In this document: piece after piece, positions 52,646 to 61,763 of the stretch
How positions within the stretch are numbered: position 1 is the first letter of the stretch
Layout of the letters: each line of letters starts with the position of its first letter
Assembly (NCBI GenBank): GCA_902795045.1
Contig: CADBJU010000003.1
Span: 62,001-126,000 of the forward strand
Direction of reading: 5' to 3'
Length of the DNA stretch: 64,000 nt
From: Oscillospiraceae bacterium
GTDB lineage: Bacteria; Bacillota; Clostridia; Oscillospirales; Oscillospiraceae
The notes under the pieces: model-generated
Told to the model about the DNA's origin: nothing
Databases searched by the model: none
What the model saw: only the letters and a program-made list of their open reading frames with translations
Program-made: the position numbers and the translations under genes

Positions 52646-53379
52646 GGGTGCTTTTCCAGGCGTCTGCACATCTCGTCGTGAGCCGCCCGCTCCAGCGTAT
52701 CGTCAAGCGGCCCAAGCTCCGCCCTGCCGTATTTGCGCTCCAGTGCCGTTTTGATCAGAAGGTCGGCGAAGTCCGGGTTCTTCGGCAGCAGCGGTCCGTG
52801 GCTGTAGGTACCGAAGACATTTTTATAGTGCGCGCCCTCCAGCCCGTCCTCACCGTTGTTGCCGAAGCCCGCGAGGACCTTGCCCAGCGCCTCGACTCCC
52901 GAGCCGAGGCGGGTCTTGCCGCTGTGGTTTTCAAAGCCAACTACCGTAAAGCCGCCGAGCTTTTCGTCCACCCGGTACATGTAGTTGCCGATCATGCGGG
53001 TCTTTGCGCCCACAGTGTACAGATCCAGCGCGCCCACAAAGTCGCAGCGCTTTCCGTCGTGGGTCTCGTAATATGCGCCCAGCATCTGATACCCGCCGCA
53101 GATAGCGAGGATGGTCATGCCGTCCTGCACAGCCGCAATCAGCTCCCTGTCGCGGCCCCGGTGCAGGTCCTCCAGCAGCACCTCCTGCTCGAAATCCTGC
53201 CCGCCGCCGATGAACGTTAGGTCAAAGCCCGCCAGGCTTTCCTTTGAGCCGAGGGGCATTTTCACGACTTCCGCCCCGATGCCGCGCCAATTAAGACGCT
53301 GCGTCAGGCAGCGGATGTTGCCGCCGTCGCCGTAGAGATTCAGTACATCCGGGTATAGATGACAGATTTTCAGTTCCAT
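52642..53379 (-). CDS. gatD: Lipid II isoglutaminyl synthase, glutaminase subunit GatD
   Basis: 245 aa. Class I glutamine amidotransferase: nucleophile ILAICGGYQMLGAYYE, and the catalytic His region GTYSHGPLLPKNPDFAD. Together with MurT it amidates D-Glu of lipid II to D-iGln. It is separated from murT by a 196-bp gap filled by a dispersed repeat, unusual since the two genes are normally tightly linked. Confidence 0.93.
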   Translation of the reverse strand: MELKICHLYPDVLNLYGDGGNIRCLTQRLNWRGIGAEVVKMPLGSKESLAGFDLTFIGGGQDFEQEVLLEDLHRGRDRELIAAVQDGMTILAICGGYQMLGAYYETHDGKRCDFVGALDLYTVGAKTRMIGNYMYRVDEKLGGFTVVGFENHSGKTRLGSGVEALGKVLAGFGNNGEDGLEGAHYKNVFGTYSHGPLLPKNPDFADLLIKTALERKYGRAELGPLDDTLERAAHDEMCRRLEKHP

Positions 53380-53437
53380 ACTTATCTCCTAACAAATGCC
53401 CCCGATAAAGGGCATGATGCAGAAAAACGTATTATCA

Positions 53438-53577
53438 TTTTTGGCACGGCTTTGCCGCGTCAAAAATACCATAAGCCGAGCTTAGCGAGGCCTCGCGCCG
53501 ACCAAGCGCGGCGTATCACGCACCGCCGCGTGCGATAAGCGCGAGTCCTCAATTGCGAATCCCATTCGCAATTGACT
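53438..53577. repeat. Dispersed multi-hairpin repeat, copy R1 (between murT and gatD)
   Basis: It starts with a T5...A5 hairpin (TTTTTGGCACGGC, GCCGCGTCAAAAA), passes through GCGAGGCCTCGCGCCGACCA and CCGCGTGCGATAAGC, and ends in a perfect 11-bp hairpin at 53550-53574 (arm CAATTGCGAAT). The same order of blocks, about 80% identical by eye, is found at 61764-61903. Confidence 0.82.
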
Positions 53578-54958
53578 AAACCCAGAATTCGTCGCCGCCG
53601 CAGTGCTTGACCAGCACCTCGCGCAGCTCCAGCAGGGCGGTATAGGTCGGGATCATATAGATGGGCCGCTCCTCGCTTTCGAGGGAAGAGACCAGCTTTT
53701 CGTAATCCCGCTCTGTCTCCACGAAACGCGGATCCACACCCGCGTACTTGATGCGCACCGCCATGTCGGGGGCGCGGTCGCCGGAGACGATCACCTTCTC
53801 GAGCCGTCCCGACAGCTCGCACAGTCTTTCAAAGTTCGCGTCCCAGATCCAGGAGATGTCCGTGCCGTCGGCCGCGCGGTCGTTGAGGCAGATGACAAGG
53901 ACGAATCTGTCCTTGATGTTCTGTAAAAAGTCCAGTACCTGATTGCAGCCCGCCGGGTTTTTCACCAGCATGACCTTCGCGCCGCCCTTGCCCAGAGCAA
54001 AGTCCTCCATGCGCCCGAAGCCGCATTTGAATTTGCCCAGTGCCGCGATCGCCGTCTCGTCCGGAATCCCCATTTCCCGCATGGCCGCGATGGCACCGAC
54101 AGCGTTATAGACGTTGTATAGGGCGGGCAGGTTGACATCGACCATGCGGGGCTCCATGAGCACTCCGCCGATGACGACGGTGCTCCCGTCAGGGCGCTGC
54201 TCGGTCACGTCGGTGACGGCATACTCAGGCTTATCCGCGCGGTGATAGCCGCACTTGGGGCAGCGGAAGCCGCCCAGGTGGCCGTAGGTGATATAGTCGT
54301 ATTCGTATTCGGTCTTGCAGCGGATGCAGTGGCTTGCGTCGGAAAGCTCGCTCTTCTTCCCTGAGGGGACAGCCCCCTTGTCGATGCCGAAGAAGAGATA
54401 GCTGTGGTAAGTGTCCTCCGCGAGGGACGCGGTCAGTGAGCAGTCGGCATTGAGCAGGACCTCGATCGGCTTCGGAATGCCGGCAAGCGCCTTGCGGATG
54501 TTTTCCAGTGTGTGAGTCACCTCGCCGTAGCGGTCGAGCTGATCGCGGAAGAGGTTCGTGACCACCACCAGGCCCGGTACAAGCTGGGGGAAAACGCCCA
54601 CCGCGGCGGCCTCGTCGCACTCGATGACGGCGTATTCCTTTTTGCACTTGCCAAAGAGCGTAGAGTTCATGACGAACTCCGTCGTGATGCCGGACATGAG
54701 GTTAGCGCCCGAGCGGTTGGCAAAGTAGCTCAGGCCTGCGTCTTCAAAGCCCTGGTCGATCATGCGGGCGGTGGTGGTTTTGCCGTTGGTGCCGGTGATG
54801 GCGACGGTCTTTACTCCGCGGGCCAGGACGGAGAGCAGGTCGGGGCAGACCTTGAGCGCCCAGCGTCCGGGCATGGCGGTGCCGCCGCGGTGCACCAGGC
54901 GCGAGAAGCCGCGAAGAAATCTGCACAGGCAGATGGCGAGAAATGCACGAAATGACAT
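53576..54958 (-). CDS. murT: Lipid II isoglutaminyl synthase, Mur-ligase subunit MurT
   Basis: 460 aa. Mur ligase P-loop VAITGTNGKTTTARMID, NRSGANLMSGITTEF, an inserted Cys4 zinc site (CIRCKTEYEYDY and CPKCGYHRADK) typical of MurT, and the DUF1727 C-terminal domain (DISWIWDANFERL). It activates lipid II D-Glu with ATP for amidation by GatD. It is the first gene of the unit; the start has a TM-like N-terminus. Confidence 0.94.
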   Translation of the reverse strand: MSFRAFLAICLCRFLRGFSRLVHRGGTAMPGRWALKVCPDLLSVLARGVKTVAITGTNGKTTTARMIDQGFEDAGLSYFANRSGANLMSGITTEFVMNSTLFGKCKKEYAVIECDEAAAVGVFPQLVPGLVVVTNLFRDQLDRYGEVTHTLENIRKALAGIPKPIEVLLNADCSLTASLAEDTYHSYLFFGIDKGAVPSGKKSELSDASHCIRCKTEYEYDYITYGHLGGFRCPKCGYHRADKPEYAVTDVTEQRPDGSTVVIGGVLMEPRMVDVNLPALYNVYNAVGAIAAMREMGIPDETAIAALGKFKCGFGRMEDFALGKGGAKVMLVKNPAGCNQVLDFLQNIKDRFVLVICLNDRAADGTDISWIWDANFERLCELSGRLEKVIVSGDRAPDMAVRIKYAGVDPRFVETERDYEKLVSSLESEERPIYMIPTYTALLELREVLVKHCGGDEFWV

Positions 54959-55143
54959 ATCGAAATCTCCTTGAGAATGATAGACGCGTTTGAGAATATA
55001 GGCATGTTATTATATCACAGTATATTCCCCCGGGCAAGCTTTTACCCCGAGGAGAAGGCTGCTGACATGTTTTTTGGCTCTGCGGGAAAAATATGCTTGA
55101 CTTTTGAAAAGAAGCGCGCTATAATGAACAGGCTTTCAGGGAT

Positions 55144-55219
55144 GGACGATTGGCGCAGCTGGTAGCGCATCCGCTTGACGTGCGGGAGGTCACAAGTTCG
55201 AGTCTTGTATCGTCCACCA
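55144..55219 (+). tRNA. tRNA-Val (anticodon GAC)
   Basis: 76 nt. Acceptor GGACGAT/ATCGTCC, D-arm GCGC...GCGC, anticodon loop TTGACGT giving GAC, T-arm ACAAG-TTCGAGT-CTTGT and encoded CCA. All stems pair, with one G-T in the anticodon stem. Confidence 0.95.
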
Positions 55220-55220
55220 C

Positions 55221-55253
55221 AATATCCTCACCATTTGGTGAGGATATTTTTTT
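55221..55253 (+). terminator. Intrinsic terminator of tRNA-Val
   Basis: 12-bp perfect stem AATATCCTCACC / GGTGAGGATATT with an ATTT loop, running into seven T residues, directly after the tRNA. Confidence 0.93.
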
Positions 55254-55289
55254 CCCTGCAAATTGGCCTCTTTCTTGAGCAAGCAGCAC

Positions 55290-55331
55290 AAGACGCGATA
55301 TCGGAGTATTGCCGCTCCGGTATCGCGTCTT
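55290..55331. terminator. Hairpin after sdaA
   Basis: Long stem AAGACGCGATA / TATCGCGTCTT, extended by CGGAG/CTCCG, about 22 bp beyond the sdaA stop. T-run only on the plus side (TCTTTT). Confidence 0.62.
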
Positions 55332-55352
55332 TTCCGCTTGCCCGTATGTGGT

Positions 55353-56549
55353 TCAGCGCGCGCAGTAGATTTGTGCAAGACCGCCGTGGGAGGTCTCACG
55401 ATATTTCTCGTCCATATCCTTTCCTGTCCGATACATGGTTGTCACCACATCGTCAAAGGATATCTTGCGGGTGGAATACAGGAAACGCGACAGATTCACG
55501 GAGCTGATCGCCCTCATGGCGGCGACGGCGTTGCGCTCGATGCACGGGATCTGCACCAGCCCATTCACCGGATCGCAGGTCAGGCCCAGATTGTGCTCCA
55601 TGGCGATCTCAGCCGCGTACTCGATCTGGTCGATATTCAGCCCGTACAGCGATGCCAGAGCCGCGGCCGTCATGGAGCAGGCGCTGCCGATCTCCGCCTG
55701 GCAGCCGCACTCTGCGCCGGAGATGGAGGCATTGGTGCGGATGACGTTGCCGACGAGTCCCGCCACGGCCAGCGCGTCCAGGATCTCCTCCTCGGGGAAG
55801 CCCCGGTCCGTCTGCATGTAATACAGCACCGCCGGCAGTACGCCGCAGCTGCCGCAGGTGGGAGCTGTGACCACAATGTGCTCGTCGGCATTTTCCTCGC
55901 TGACCGCATAGGCGTAGGCGGCAATGACGCGGTTCATGGTGACATCGGCGCTCTCATTGTAGCAGCGCTTCTCAAACAGCAGCTTTGCCTTGCGCTCCAC
56001 GCCCAGGCCGCCCGGCAGCGTCCCCTCCGCCGCAAGACCCCGCCGAATGGAATCTTTCATGGCCTCCCACACGGTTTTCAGATAGTCCCGCAGCCGGTCA
56101 TCCTCCATGTGGCTGATAAATTGCGGGAGGTTCATGCCGCGCTGCCTGCACAGCAGCAGAATCTCCGAGAAATGCTTCTGGGGATAGACCTCGATCTCCT
56201 CCTCAGAGCTTTCCCCCTCAATGCGGATGGAGCCGCCGCCGATGCTGAAAATGCGATTTGAGCCGATCGGCTGTCCGTCCCTGAATGCCTCAAAGAGCAT
56301 GGTGTTCGGATGAGGCAGGTCCTGCTCGGTCCGGTTAAAGACGATCTGTGCCCCGGGCAGGCCGGCCAGGATGGCCTTGCCTGTCCCGTGCCCCTCGCCG
56401 GTGAAGGCCAGGGAACCAAAGAGCGTGACCCTGTAAGCATCAGCATCAGGATAACGCTCAGCAAAAATCTGCGCCGCGTGATAGGGGCCGACCGTGTGAG
56501 AGCTGGAAGGTCCGTTTCCGATCTTGTAAACACTTTTGATTGTTTTCAT
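55353..56549 (-). CDS. sdaA: L-serine ammonia-lyase (single-chain, Fe-S type)
   Basis: 398 aa. N-terminal domain with GNGPSSSHTVGPYHAAQIF, C-terminal catalytic domain with [4Fe-4S] cysteines in APTCGSCGVLPA, GCQAEIGSACSMTAA and DPVNGLVQIPCIERNA. It converts L-serine to pyruvate and ammonia. It is 12 bp after the serine transporter gene, so uptake and breakdown are co-expressed. Confidence 0.95.
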   Translation of the reverse strand: MKTIKSVYKIGNGPSSSHTVGPYHAAQIFAERYPDADAYRVTLFGSLAFTGEGHGTGKAILAGLPGAQIVFNRTEQDLPHPNTMLFEAFRDGQPIGSNRIFSIGGGSIRIEGESSEEEIEVYPQKHFSEILLLCRQRGMNLPQFISHMEDDRLRDYLKTVWEAMKDSIRRGLAAEGTLPGGLGVERKAKLLFEKRCYNESADVTMNRVIAAYAYAVSEENADEHIVVTAPTCGSCGVLPAVLYYMQTDRGFPEEEILDALAVAGLVGNVIRTNASISGAECGCQAEIGSACSMTAAALASLYGLNIDQIEYAAEIAMEHNLGLTCDPVNGLVQIPCIERNAVAAMRAISSVNLSRFLYSTRKISFDDVVTTMYRTGKDMDEKYRETSHGGLAQIYCAR

Positions 56550-56561
56550 GATAATTTCTCC

Positions 56562-57788
56562 TTACAGCGGGAGCTTTCTGCCCTGCTTTTTCCATTCCGC
56601 GAACTCGGCCGTCGCGGTAAACAGCACGTCACCGGAGGAGTTGAGAGCGGTTTCCAGAGAATCCTGAATGACACCGATAATAAACCCAACGCCCACCATC
56701 TGCATGGCAATGTCGGCGGAGATCCCAAACAGCGAGCAGCCAAGGGGCACCAGCATCAGCGAGCCGCCGGCCACACCCGAAGCACCGCAGGCCGAGAAGG
56801 TGGCCACGATGCTCAGAAATATGGCCATGGGGATCGTCACAGGTACGCCCACGGTAAAGGCCGCGACCAGGGAAAAAATAGTGATAGTTACCGCCGCACC
56901 GTCCATATTGATGGTGGAGCCGAGCGGGATGGAAACGGAGTACAGATCCTCATCCAGCCCCAGCTCCTTGCAAAGCTGCATGTTCACGGGGATATTGGCC
57001 GCGGAGCTGCGGGTGAAGAAGGCCGTGATGCCGCTCTGCCGGAGGCAGCGGAATACCAGAGGATAGGGGTTGTGGCGCAATATGAGACCCACGATTAACG
57101 GATTGATGACCAAAGCCACAAACAGCATTGTCCCCACCAGCAGCGCAATGAGCTGCCCGTAGCGCACGAAAATCTCCGAACCGCTGGTCGCCACGGCGGT
57201 GTACATCAGACCCAGGATGCCGAAGGGGGCACAGCTGATGACCCAGCGTACCGACTTGGACACTGCGTCGGCCAGATCCTCCATCATGGCCTTGGTAGCA
57301 GGTCCTGCATGCCGCAGCGCAATGCCGAGCACCACAGCCCAGAAAAGGATGCCGATGTAGTTGGCATTTGCCAGCGCATCCACGGGGTTTACAATGATGC
57401 TCTTCAAAAGGTTCATCACCACATCGGCCATGCCCTGCGGCACAGCCGCGGCGTCAACGGCGTCTGCACCTGCCAGCGGAATGGTGATCCTGAAGGCAAA
57501 GCTGGTGAACACAGACACAATGGCGGCACACAGCGTACTGAACAGGTACAGAAAGATAACGGTCCGGAACTTCTCCATGTTGCCGCCCTTGGAGTTTGCA
57601 AGCGCGGACGCCACCAGCAGGAACACCAGGATCGGCGCAATCGCCTTCAGCGCGCCCACAAACAGATCCCCCGGCAGACCGATCCACACCGACCCGGGCG
57701 CCGCAAAGCCCAGGATTGCCCCGATGACCATACCGATCACAATGCGCAGGATCAGGCTCATGGAATTCCACTTTTTGAATATAGTCAT
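56562..57788 (-). CDS. sstT: Serine/threonine:Na+ symporter SstT
   Basis: 408 aa, DAACS family with eight TM helices and two re-entrant hairpins. FFTRSSAANIPVNMQLCKEL and VSIPLGSTINMDGAAVTITI are the substrate/sodium sites of SstT. It imports serine and threonine with sodium. AAGGAGG precedes ATG 57788. It is the first gene of sstT-sdaA. Confidence 0.95.
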   Translation of the reverse strand: MTIFKKWNSMSLILRIVIGMVIGAILGFAAPGSVWIGLPGDLFVGALKAIAPILVFLLVASALANSKGGNMEKFRTVIFLYLFSTLCAAIVSVFTSFAFRITIPLAGADAVDAAAVPQGMADVVMNLLKSIIVNPVDALANANYIGILFWAVVLGIALRHAGPATKAMMEDLADAVSKSVRWVISCAPFGILGLMYTAVATSGSEIFVRYGQLIALLVGTMLFVALVINPLIVGLILRHNPYPLVFRCLRQSGITAFFTRSSAANIPVNMQLCKELGLDEDLYSVSIPLGSTINMDGAAVTITIFSLVAAFTVGVPVTIPMAIFLSIVATFSACGASGVAGGSLMLVPLGCSLFGISADIAMQMVGVGFIIGVIQDSLETALNSSGDVLFTATAEFAEWKKQGRKLPL

Positions 57789-57814
57789 ACGTTTCTCCTC
57801 CTTGTATGTTTTTC

Positions 57815-57823
57815 ATTATAACA
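57815..57823 (-). promoter_or_regulatory. Extended -10 promoter of sstT-sdaA
   Basis: On the minus strand TGTTATAAT (TG-N-TATAAT) at 57822-57815, some 27-35 nt before the start codon. The -35 is weak. Confidence 0.58.
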
Positions 57824-57932
57824 TACAGCCGCCGAATCTTCCACTGCAAGAAAATGATTGCAGGTCCTGGAATCTTTATACCGGAGAGGGACTGTGAAAA
57901 TAGTCTCTTGTTTGATGATACCATAATTTAGC

Positions 57933-57961
57933 TTGAAACAAGCGGAAAATTTTATTATACT
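57933..57961 (+). promoter_or_regulatory. Promoter of the MscS-like gene
   Basis: TTGAAA (57933-57938), 17-nt spacer, TATACT (57956-57961), 45 nt before the start codon. Confidence 0.75.
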
Positions 57962-58005
57962 GCGTATGTAATTTCGAAAAATATTTTGCAAGGAAATAAA
58001 CTCAC

Positions 58006-60888
58006 ATGAAAGATAAGAACGCGCCCTTGACCCCGGAGACAGGAGCATCGGAAGCAGCACGCAGGAGAGGCAAAACAGTCTCTTCCCTCTTTGCCGTTCT
58101 GCTGATCCTGACGATGCTTTTTACCATGGTGTTTTCTGCCTGCAGGCAGTACGCTGTTGAACTGGATGCAGCCTATGCATCCCTGCGCAGCTCCGTCTGT
58201 TCGCTGCGCAGCCTCATCAGTTTTGAGGGACAGCTGGAGGATTTCTTTCGAAATTTCGGTATCCGGCAAACATCGGTCTATGCCGAGCTGACGAAGCCGT
58301 TTTTTGATTATTTCGGGGTGTCGGCGGAGACGCTCAACGCCTGCAAATCGTACTGGGAGGCCGCTGCGCTCTACTATTTCCCGGACGGGGGGCAAGCGAT
58401 CACATCAGACGGTGCCGGAAGCTTTCCCCTGGACAAGAGCCGGACACACGCGCTCGAGGAAGCCGGGATCCAGTGGGGGTCCGATTGGGTCTATTCGGCG
58501 GTCCGGCTGCAGGACGGATGGCTGTACATGAAGTGGGTGCCGGTCGAAAACATCTACAACGTGAATTTCGAGCGCATCGCCGAAGCCCGCCCGGGTGATC
58601 TGTGCATTGTTGAGAATGATACGGGCCGTATCCTGGTATCGTCCGACGAGCAGCCTTACGATTTTCTGGACGTGAGCCGGATCACCTTCGACGAGGAGCG
58701 CAGCAGCACCGCGGCGGACGGGATCCGGGCGGGCTTTCTCAGGGGAAAGACCCCTCTGTCCGGCGTCTTCTTCGAGAAGAGCAGCCTTCTGGACCGTTAC
58801 TCGGTATTCGTTTACGTGTCGGTTCGCGCCGTTTTGGCCGGCGCCCTGCGGAAGACGCTGCCGGTGCATGGCCTGATCCTTCTCTGCTTCCTGTTTATTT
58901 GGTTCTGCGCCCGGAAGCTCCGGGCAAAGGGATCGGCGCTGCCTGACCGGGAAAGCTGCCTGCGGCTCGGAACGAAGAACTGCTTCAGCCTTTCCGTGAT
59001 GCGGCAGCTCCTGCCGCTGCTTCTGGCGGGGATTCTGTCGATCTCGGCGATCGCCGCCTATCTGCCGCTGCTGACAAACTACATAGACCATAACGGCAAA
59101 ATGGAAAAAAGCCTCCGGGCCTTTGTCAAAGAGATCGAGCTCAACGACGAGGAATGGGGAAAAATGGAGGATATATACCGGCGTCTCGTATTGGGTCACG
59201 TGTCCATGATCGACCTGTTTTCCCATACGATGGGAGAGGATTTCACGCCGGACGTTCTGCAGGATCTGGCACAGCGTCTGGGCTTTGACAGCGTGGTGAT
59301 CTTCGACGGGGACGGCGTTTCCAGAATGTCGACGACCGGGTATACCGGTTATACGATCAGCCAGAATCCGAATGATGAGGAGTACCTTCTCTGGAATCTG
59401 CTCAAAAATGCGGACACCGGCATTATGGGCGAGCTGTCGGACAAGAGCGGCTTTTACGCCGCCGCACGCCGCCTGTTCGGCACTTCCGGTCTGATTTACG
59501 TCACGCTGCCGGACGACAGTCTCGTGACGATGAAAGAGCAGACGGACATCCGCGCGGCGCTGCTGCGCATCGATACCGGGACCTACGCGAAAATGTACGC
59601 CGCTGCCGCGGCGCCGGAGACCCTGCTTTGGGCCGCCGCTTCCTCCACAGCCGTTCACCCCATCGCAAACACCCTGCCGGAGACCGCGCTGATGAACCGC
59701 TACTGCGGCGCGCAGGCCATCAACGGCTATGAGTACTACCTGAACACCATGACGGATGACAGCCACATTCTCATCAGCGCCGAGCAGTTCCGGGTGTTTA
59801 CGGAGCCGGTCAAGAAGGCTCTGGCTGTGATCATCCCGGAAATCCTTCTCCTCTCGCTGTTCATTCTCTGCGGCTCCTGCATTTACCCGTGCGATGACGG
59901 ATGGCTGCAGAAGGAGCCGGTACGGCAGGTCCTGACCAGGCTGCGCTCCGCGGACGTGGAAGCTCCCGTCCCCGAAGAGCAGGAGCTTCGCCGGGAGGTA
60001 AGGAAAAGATGCTCCGAGCTGCTGTTACTGCTGTGCGCAGCGCTGGTCGTCCTGTACTTTATCGACACGATGTACGCCGATCACCCGGTCGCCGATTATC
60101 TGTTCTCCCGGCAATGGCAGCGGGAGCCCAGCATTTTCTCTTTGACGACCATCATCCTGAGCGTTTTGTTCCTGATTTTCGGCATGAACTTCCTGAAGGC
60201 GGTCCTGCGGGCGCTGTCCTCCAAAATGGATTCCCGTGCAGAGACCTTCAGCGATCTGATCGTCAGCATCGTGCAATTCCTTCTGACGGTCGTCGTCGTG
60301 ATCTACTCCCTGCATGAGCTGGGTGTGGACACGCGTGTGATCCTCACATCCGCCGGGGTCGTTTCCCTGATCATAGGCTATGGATCGCAGAGTATCGTGG
60401 AAGATCTTGTCAGCGGGATCTTCCTCATCATGGAGGACCAGGTGCGCATCGGGGAGTACATCGAGATCGACGATTTCATGGGAAAGGTGGAGCACATCGG
60501 GCTGCGCACGACGCGGGCCGCGTATGACAACCGAACGAAGGTCATCAGCAACTCCAACATGGTCGGCTTTTATAACCTCAGCCGTGATGCCTCGCCGGCC
60601 TGCTGGTCCGTCGGTCTGCCCCACTATGTCGATGTGGAGAGGGCCAAGTCCCTGATCGTCGACAATGCCGAGCGTTTCCGGGCGGAGCTGGGCGACGCGC
60701 TGATCCGCGGCCCGGTATATCTGGGCATGAACAAGATCCAGTGGGGCGGTCAGTATGTCCTTCTGTTTGCCGTGTTCTGCGACATAGACGATTGGGAAGA
60801 GATCCGTGCCGCCTCCATGGAGATCTGCTATAAGATCTACACGGAAAACGGCATCAGGCCCGTCAGCGGAGAGCTGATCGAGCTGTGA
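58006..60888 (+). CDS. MscS-family mechanosensitive channel with two large extracellular sensor regions
   Basis: 960 aa, far larger than small MscS (about 280). TM1 (25-45), extracellular region 1 (about 46-283), TM2 (about 285-302), TM3 (332-355), extracellular region 2 (about 356-605), then a helix bundle and the MscS core: ILTSAGVVSLIIGYGSQSIV (pore helix TM3) and EDLVSGIFLIMEDQVRIGEY with the beta domain. The outer regions have no clear family but look like Cache/PAS-type sensors. The gene may open on osmotic stress or an external ligand. Single gene; no partner seen. Confidence 0.85.
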   Translation: MKDKNAPLTPETGASEAARRRGKTVSSLFAVLLILTMLFTMVFSACRQYAVELDAAYASLRSSVCSLRSLISFEGQLEDFFRNFGIRQTSVYAELTKPFFDYFGVSAETLNACKSYWEAAALYYFPDGGQAITSDGAGSFPLDKSRTHALEEAGIQWGSDWVYSAVRLQDGWLYMKWVPVENIYNVNFERIAEARPGDLCIVENDTGRILVSSDEQPYDFLDVSRITFDEERSSTAADGIRAGFLRGKTPLSGVFFEKSSLLDRYSVFVYVSVRAVLAGALRKTLPVHGLILLCFLFIWFCARKLRAKGSALPDRESCLRLGTKNCFSLSVMRQLLPLLLAGILSISAIAAYLPLLTNYIDHNGKMEKSLRAFVKEIELNDEEWGKMEDIYRRLVLGHVSMIDLFSHTMGEDFTPDVLQDLAQRLGFDSVVIFDGDGVSRMSTTGYTGYTISQNPNDEEYLLWNLLKNADTGIMGELSDKSGFYAAARRLFGTSGLIYVTLPDDSLVTMKEQTDIRAALLRIDTGTYAKMYAAAAAPETLLWAAASSTAVHPIANTLPETALMNRYCGAQAINGYEYYLNTMTDDSHILISAEQFRVFTEPVKKALAVIIPEILLLSLFILCGSCIYPCDDGWLQKEPVRQVLTRLRSADVEAPVPEEQELRREVRKRCSELLLLLCAALVVLYFIDTMYADHPVADYLFSRQWQREPSIFSLTTIILSVLFLIFGMNFLKAVLRALSSKMDSRAETFSDLIVSIVQFLLTVVVVIYSLHELGVDTRVILTSAGVVSLIIGYGSQSIVEDLVSGIFLIMEDQVRIGEYIEIDDFMGKVEHIGLRTTRAAYDNRTKVISNSNMVGFYNLSRDASPACWSVGLPHYVDVERAKSLIVDNAERFRAELGDALIRGPVYLGMNKIQWGGQYVLLFAVFCDIDDWEEIRAASMEICYKIYTENGIRPVSGELIEL

Positions 60889-60901
60889 ACCGGTGCCGCT
60901 T

Positions 60902-61170
60902 TCAGATATAGTGTCCCTCTTTGAGGATCCGCAGCACATCCGCCGGGCTGTCTGCCGGGCCCGCCATCGGGTACTTTGCCATCTCGGCGCTGTCCCCGAA
61001 GCCGTAGCGCACGCCGATAAACGGCACGCCCGCCTCGGCGGCGCCCCGCGCGTCGTGCTCCGTGTCGCCGACCATGACGCACTCCGCCCCGGCTCCGCTG
61101 CCAGGGCGCTCAGGGATACCGAGCTGAGCAGAAATACGGCGATCAGCAACAGGGAAATCGTTTTCTTCAT
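60902..61170 (-). pseudogene. Signal peptide joined out of frame to a HAD-phosphatase C-terminal remnant
   Basis: ATG 61170, with AGGAG upstream, starts a clean signal peptide (MKKTISLLLIAVFLLSSVSL then SALAAE). Within about 25 codons homology jumps to another frame, which reads AECVMVGDTEHDARGAAEAG then VPFIGVRYGFGDSAEMAKYP and ends LKEGHYI at TGA 60904-60902. That is the end of a phosphoglycolate-phosphatase-like HAD enzyme (motif IV VGDTEHD). Neither part is complete, so this looks like a recombination scar. Confidence 0.7.
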
Positions 61171-61199
61171 TCCTGGTATTCTCCTTTTAAAATCGAAAT

Positions 61200-61228
61200 A
61201 CCGAGGGAGCCGTTTGGGTTCCCTCGGT
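61200..61228 (-). terminator. Hairpin after the LysM miniprotein gene
   Basis: 9-bp stem ACCGAGGGA / TCCCTCGGT, 20 bp beyond the LysM stop, followed on the minus strand by TTTCGATTTTAA. Confidence 0.65.
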
Positions 61229-61248
61229 GTCGGTTTTTCAGCTGTAAA

Positions 61249-61428
61249 TCAGCGGACGCGGATCACATCGCCGGCACGGATGACGTCGATGTTCTTGATG
61301 ACGCCGGGGTTGAGCTGCTGGATGGCGTAGGGGGTGGTGCCGAAGAGCTGCGCGATGTTGCCCAGGAAATCGTTGGGGGCGATGCGGTAGTAGGTCGCGT
61401 TGAGCTGGTTGTCGTTGAGAATAGCCAT
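61249..61428 (-). CDS. Single-LysM-domain miniprotein
   Basis: 59 aa. After MAILNDNQLN the whole protein is one LysM domain: TYYRIAPNDFLGNIAQLFGT then TPYAIQQLNPG and IRAGDVIRVR. LysM binds N-acetylglucosamine chains in peptidoglycan or spore coats. There is no signal peptide, TM helix or enzymatic domain. AAGGAG precedes ATG 61428. It may act inside the mother cell (spore coat) or be exported another way. Spore-coat SafA-like use is possible but not shown. Confidence 0.82.
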   Translation of the reverse strand: MAILNDNQLNATYYRIAPNDFLGNIAQLFGTTPYAIQQLNPGVIKNIDVIRAGDVIRVR

Positions 61429-61763
61429 TTTTGTAATCTCCTTTTCAGAAATTTTTGTTTTTTGTTCGGTTGGGTTTTCTTCCCTGCCTGCGCGATCATA
61501 TTACCACAGATTTTATCACAATTCAATCACACAGCCGCAGGTTTAAGTCTTATTAAGAATTAGGGCATAGACCTCAAAGCCATCCGTGCGCGTCTTTCCC
61601 GCATGTGCGGCGGCATCGCGACCGGCAGGAAATGACAGAATGTGATGCGCTTTTTCTTGACAATCAGCCTGTAAACGAATAGAATTAATATTAGGATATT
61701 CTGACCACATCTATGCAAGCCCAAGACGTTTGCGAGAGTCGCGCTCGGTGACATTTTCAATTT
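61429..61763. other. Gene-free stretch upstream of the LysM gene
   Basis: About 335 bp. The AT-rich part (61440-61560 and 61680-61720) could hold the LysM promoter. I see no recognised gene or RNA; short open frames here do not resemble proteins. Confidence 0.4.

Noticed and set aside
60025-61170. A 381-codon minus-strand frame starting at the signal peptide.
   Set aside because: Only the first ~25 codons (the signal peptide) look real. The rest is antisense to the MscS gene.
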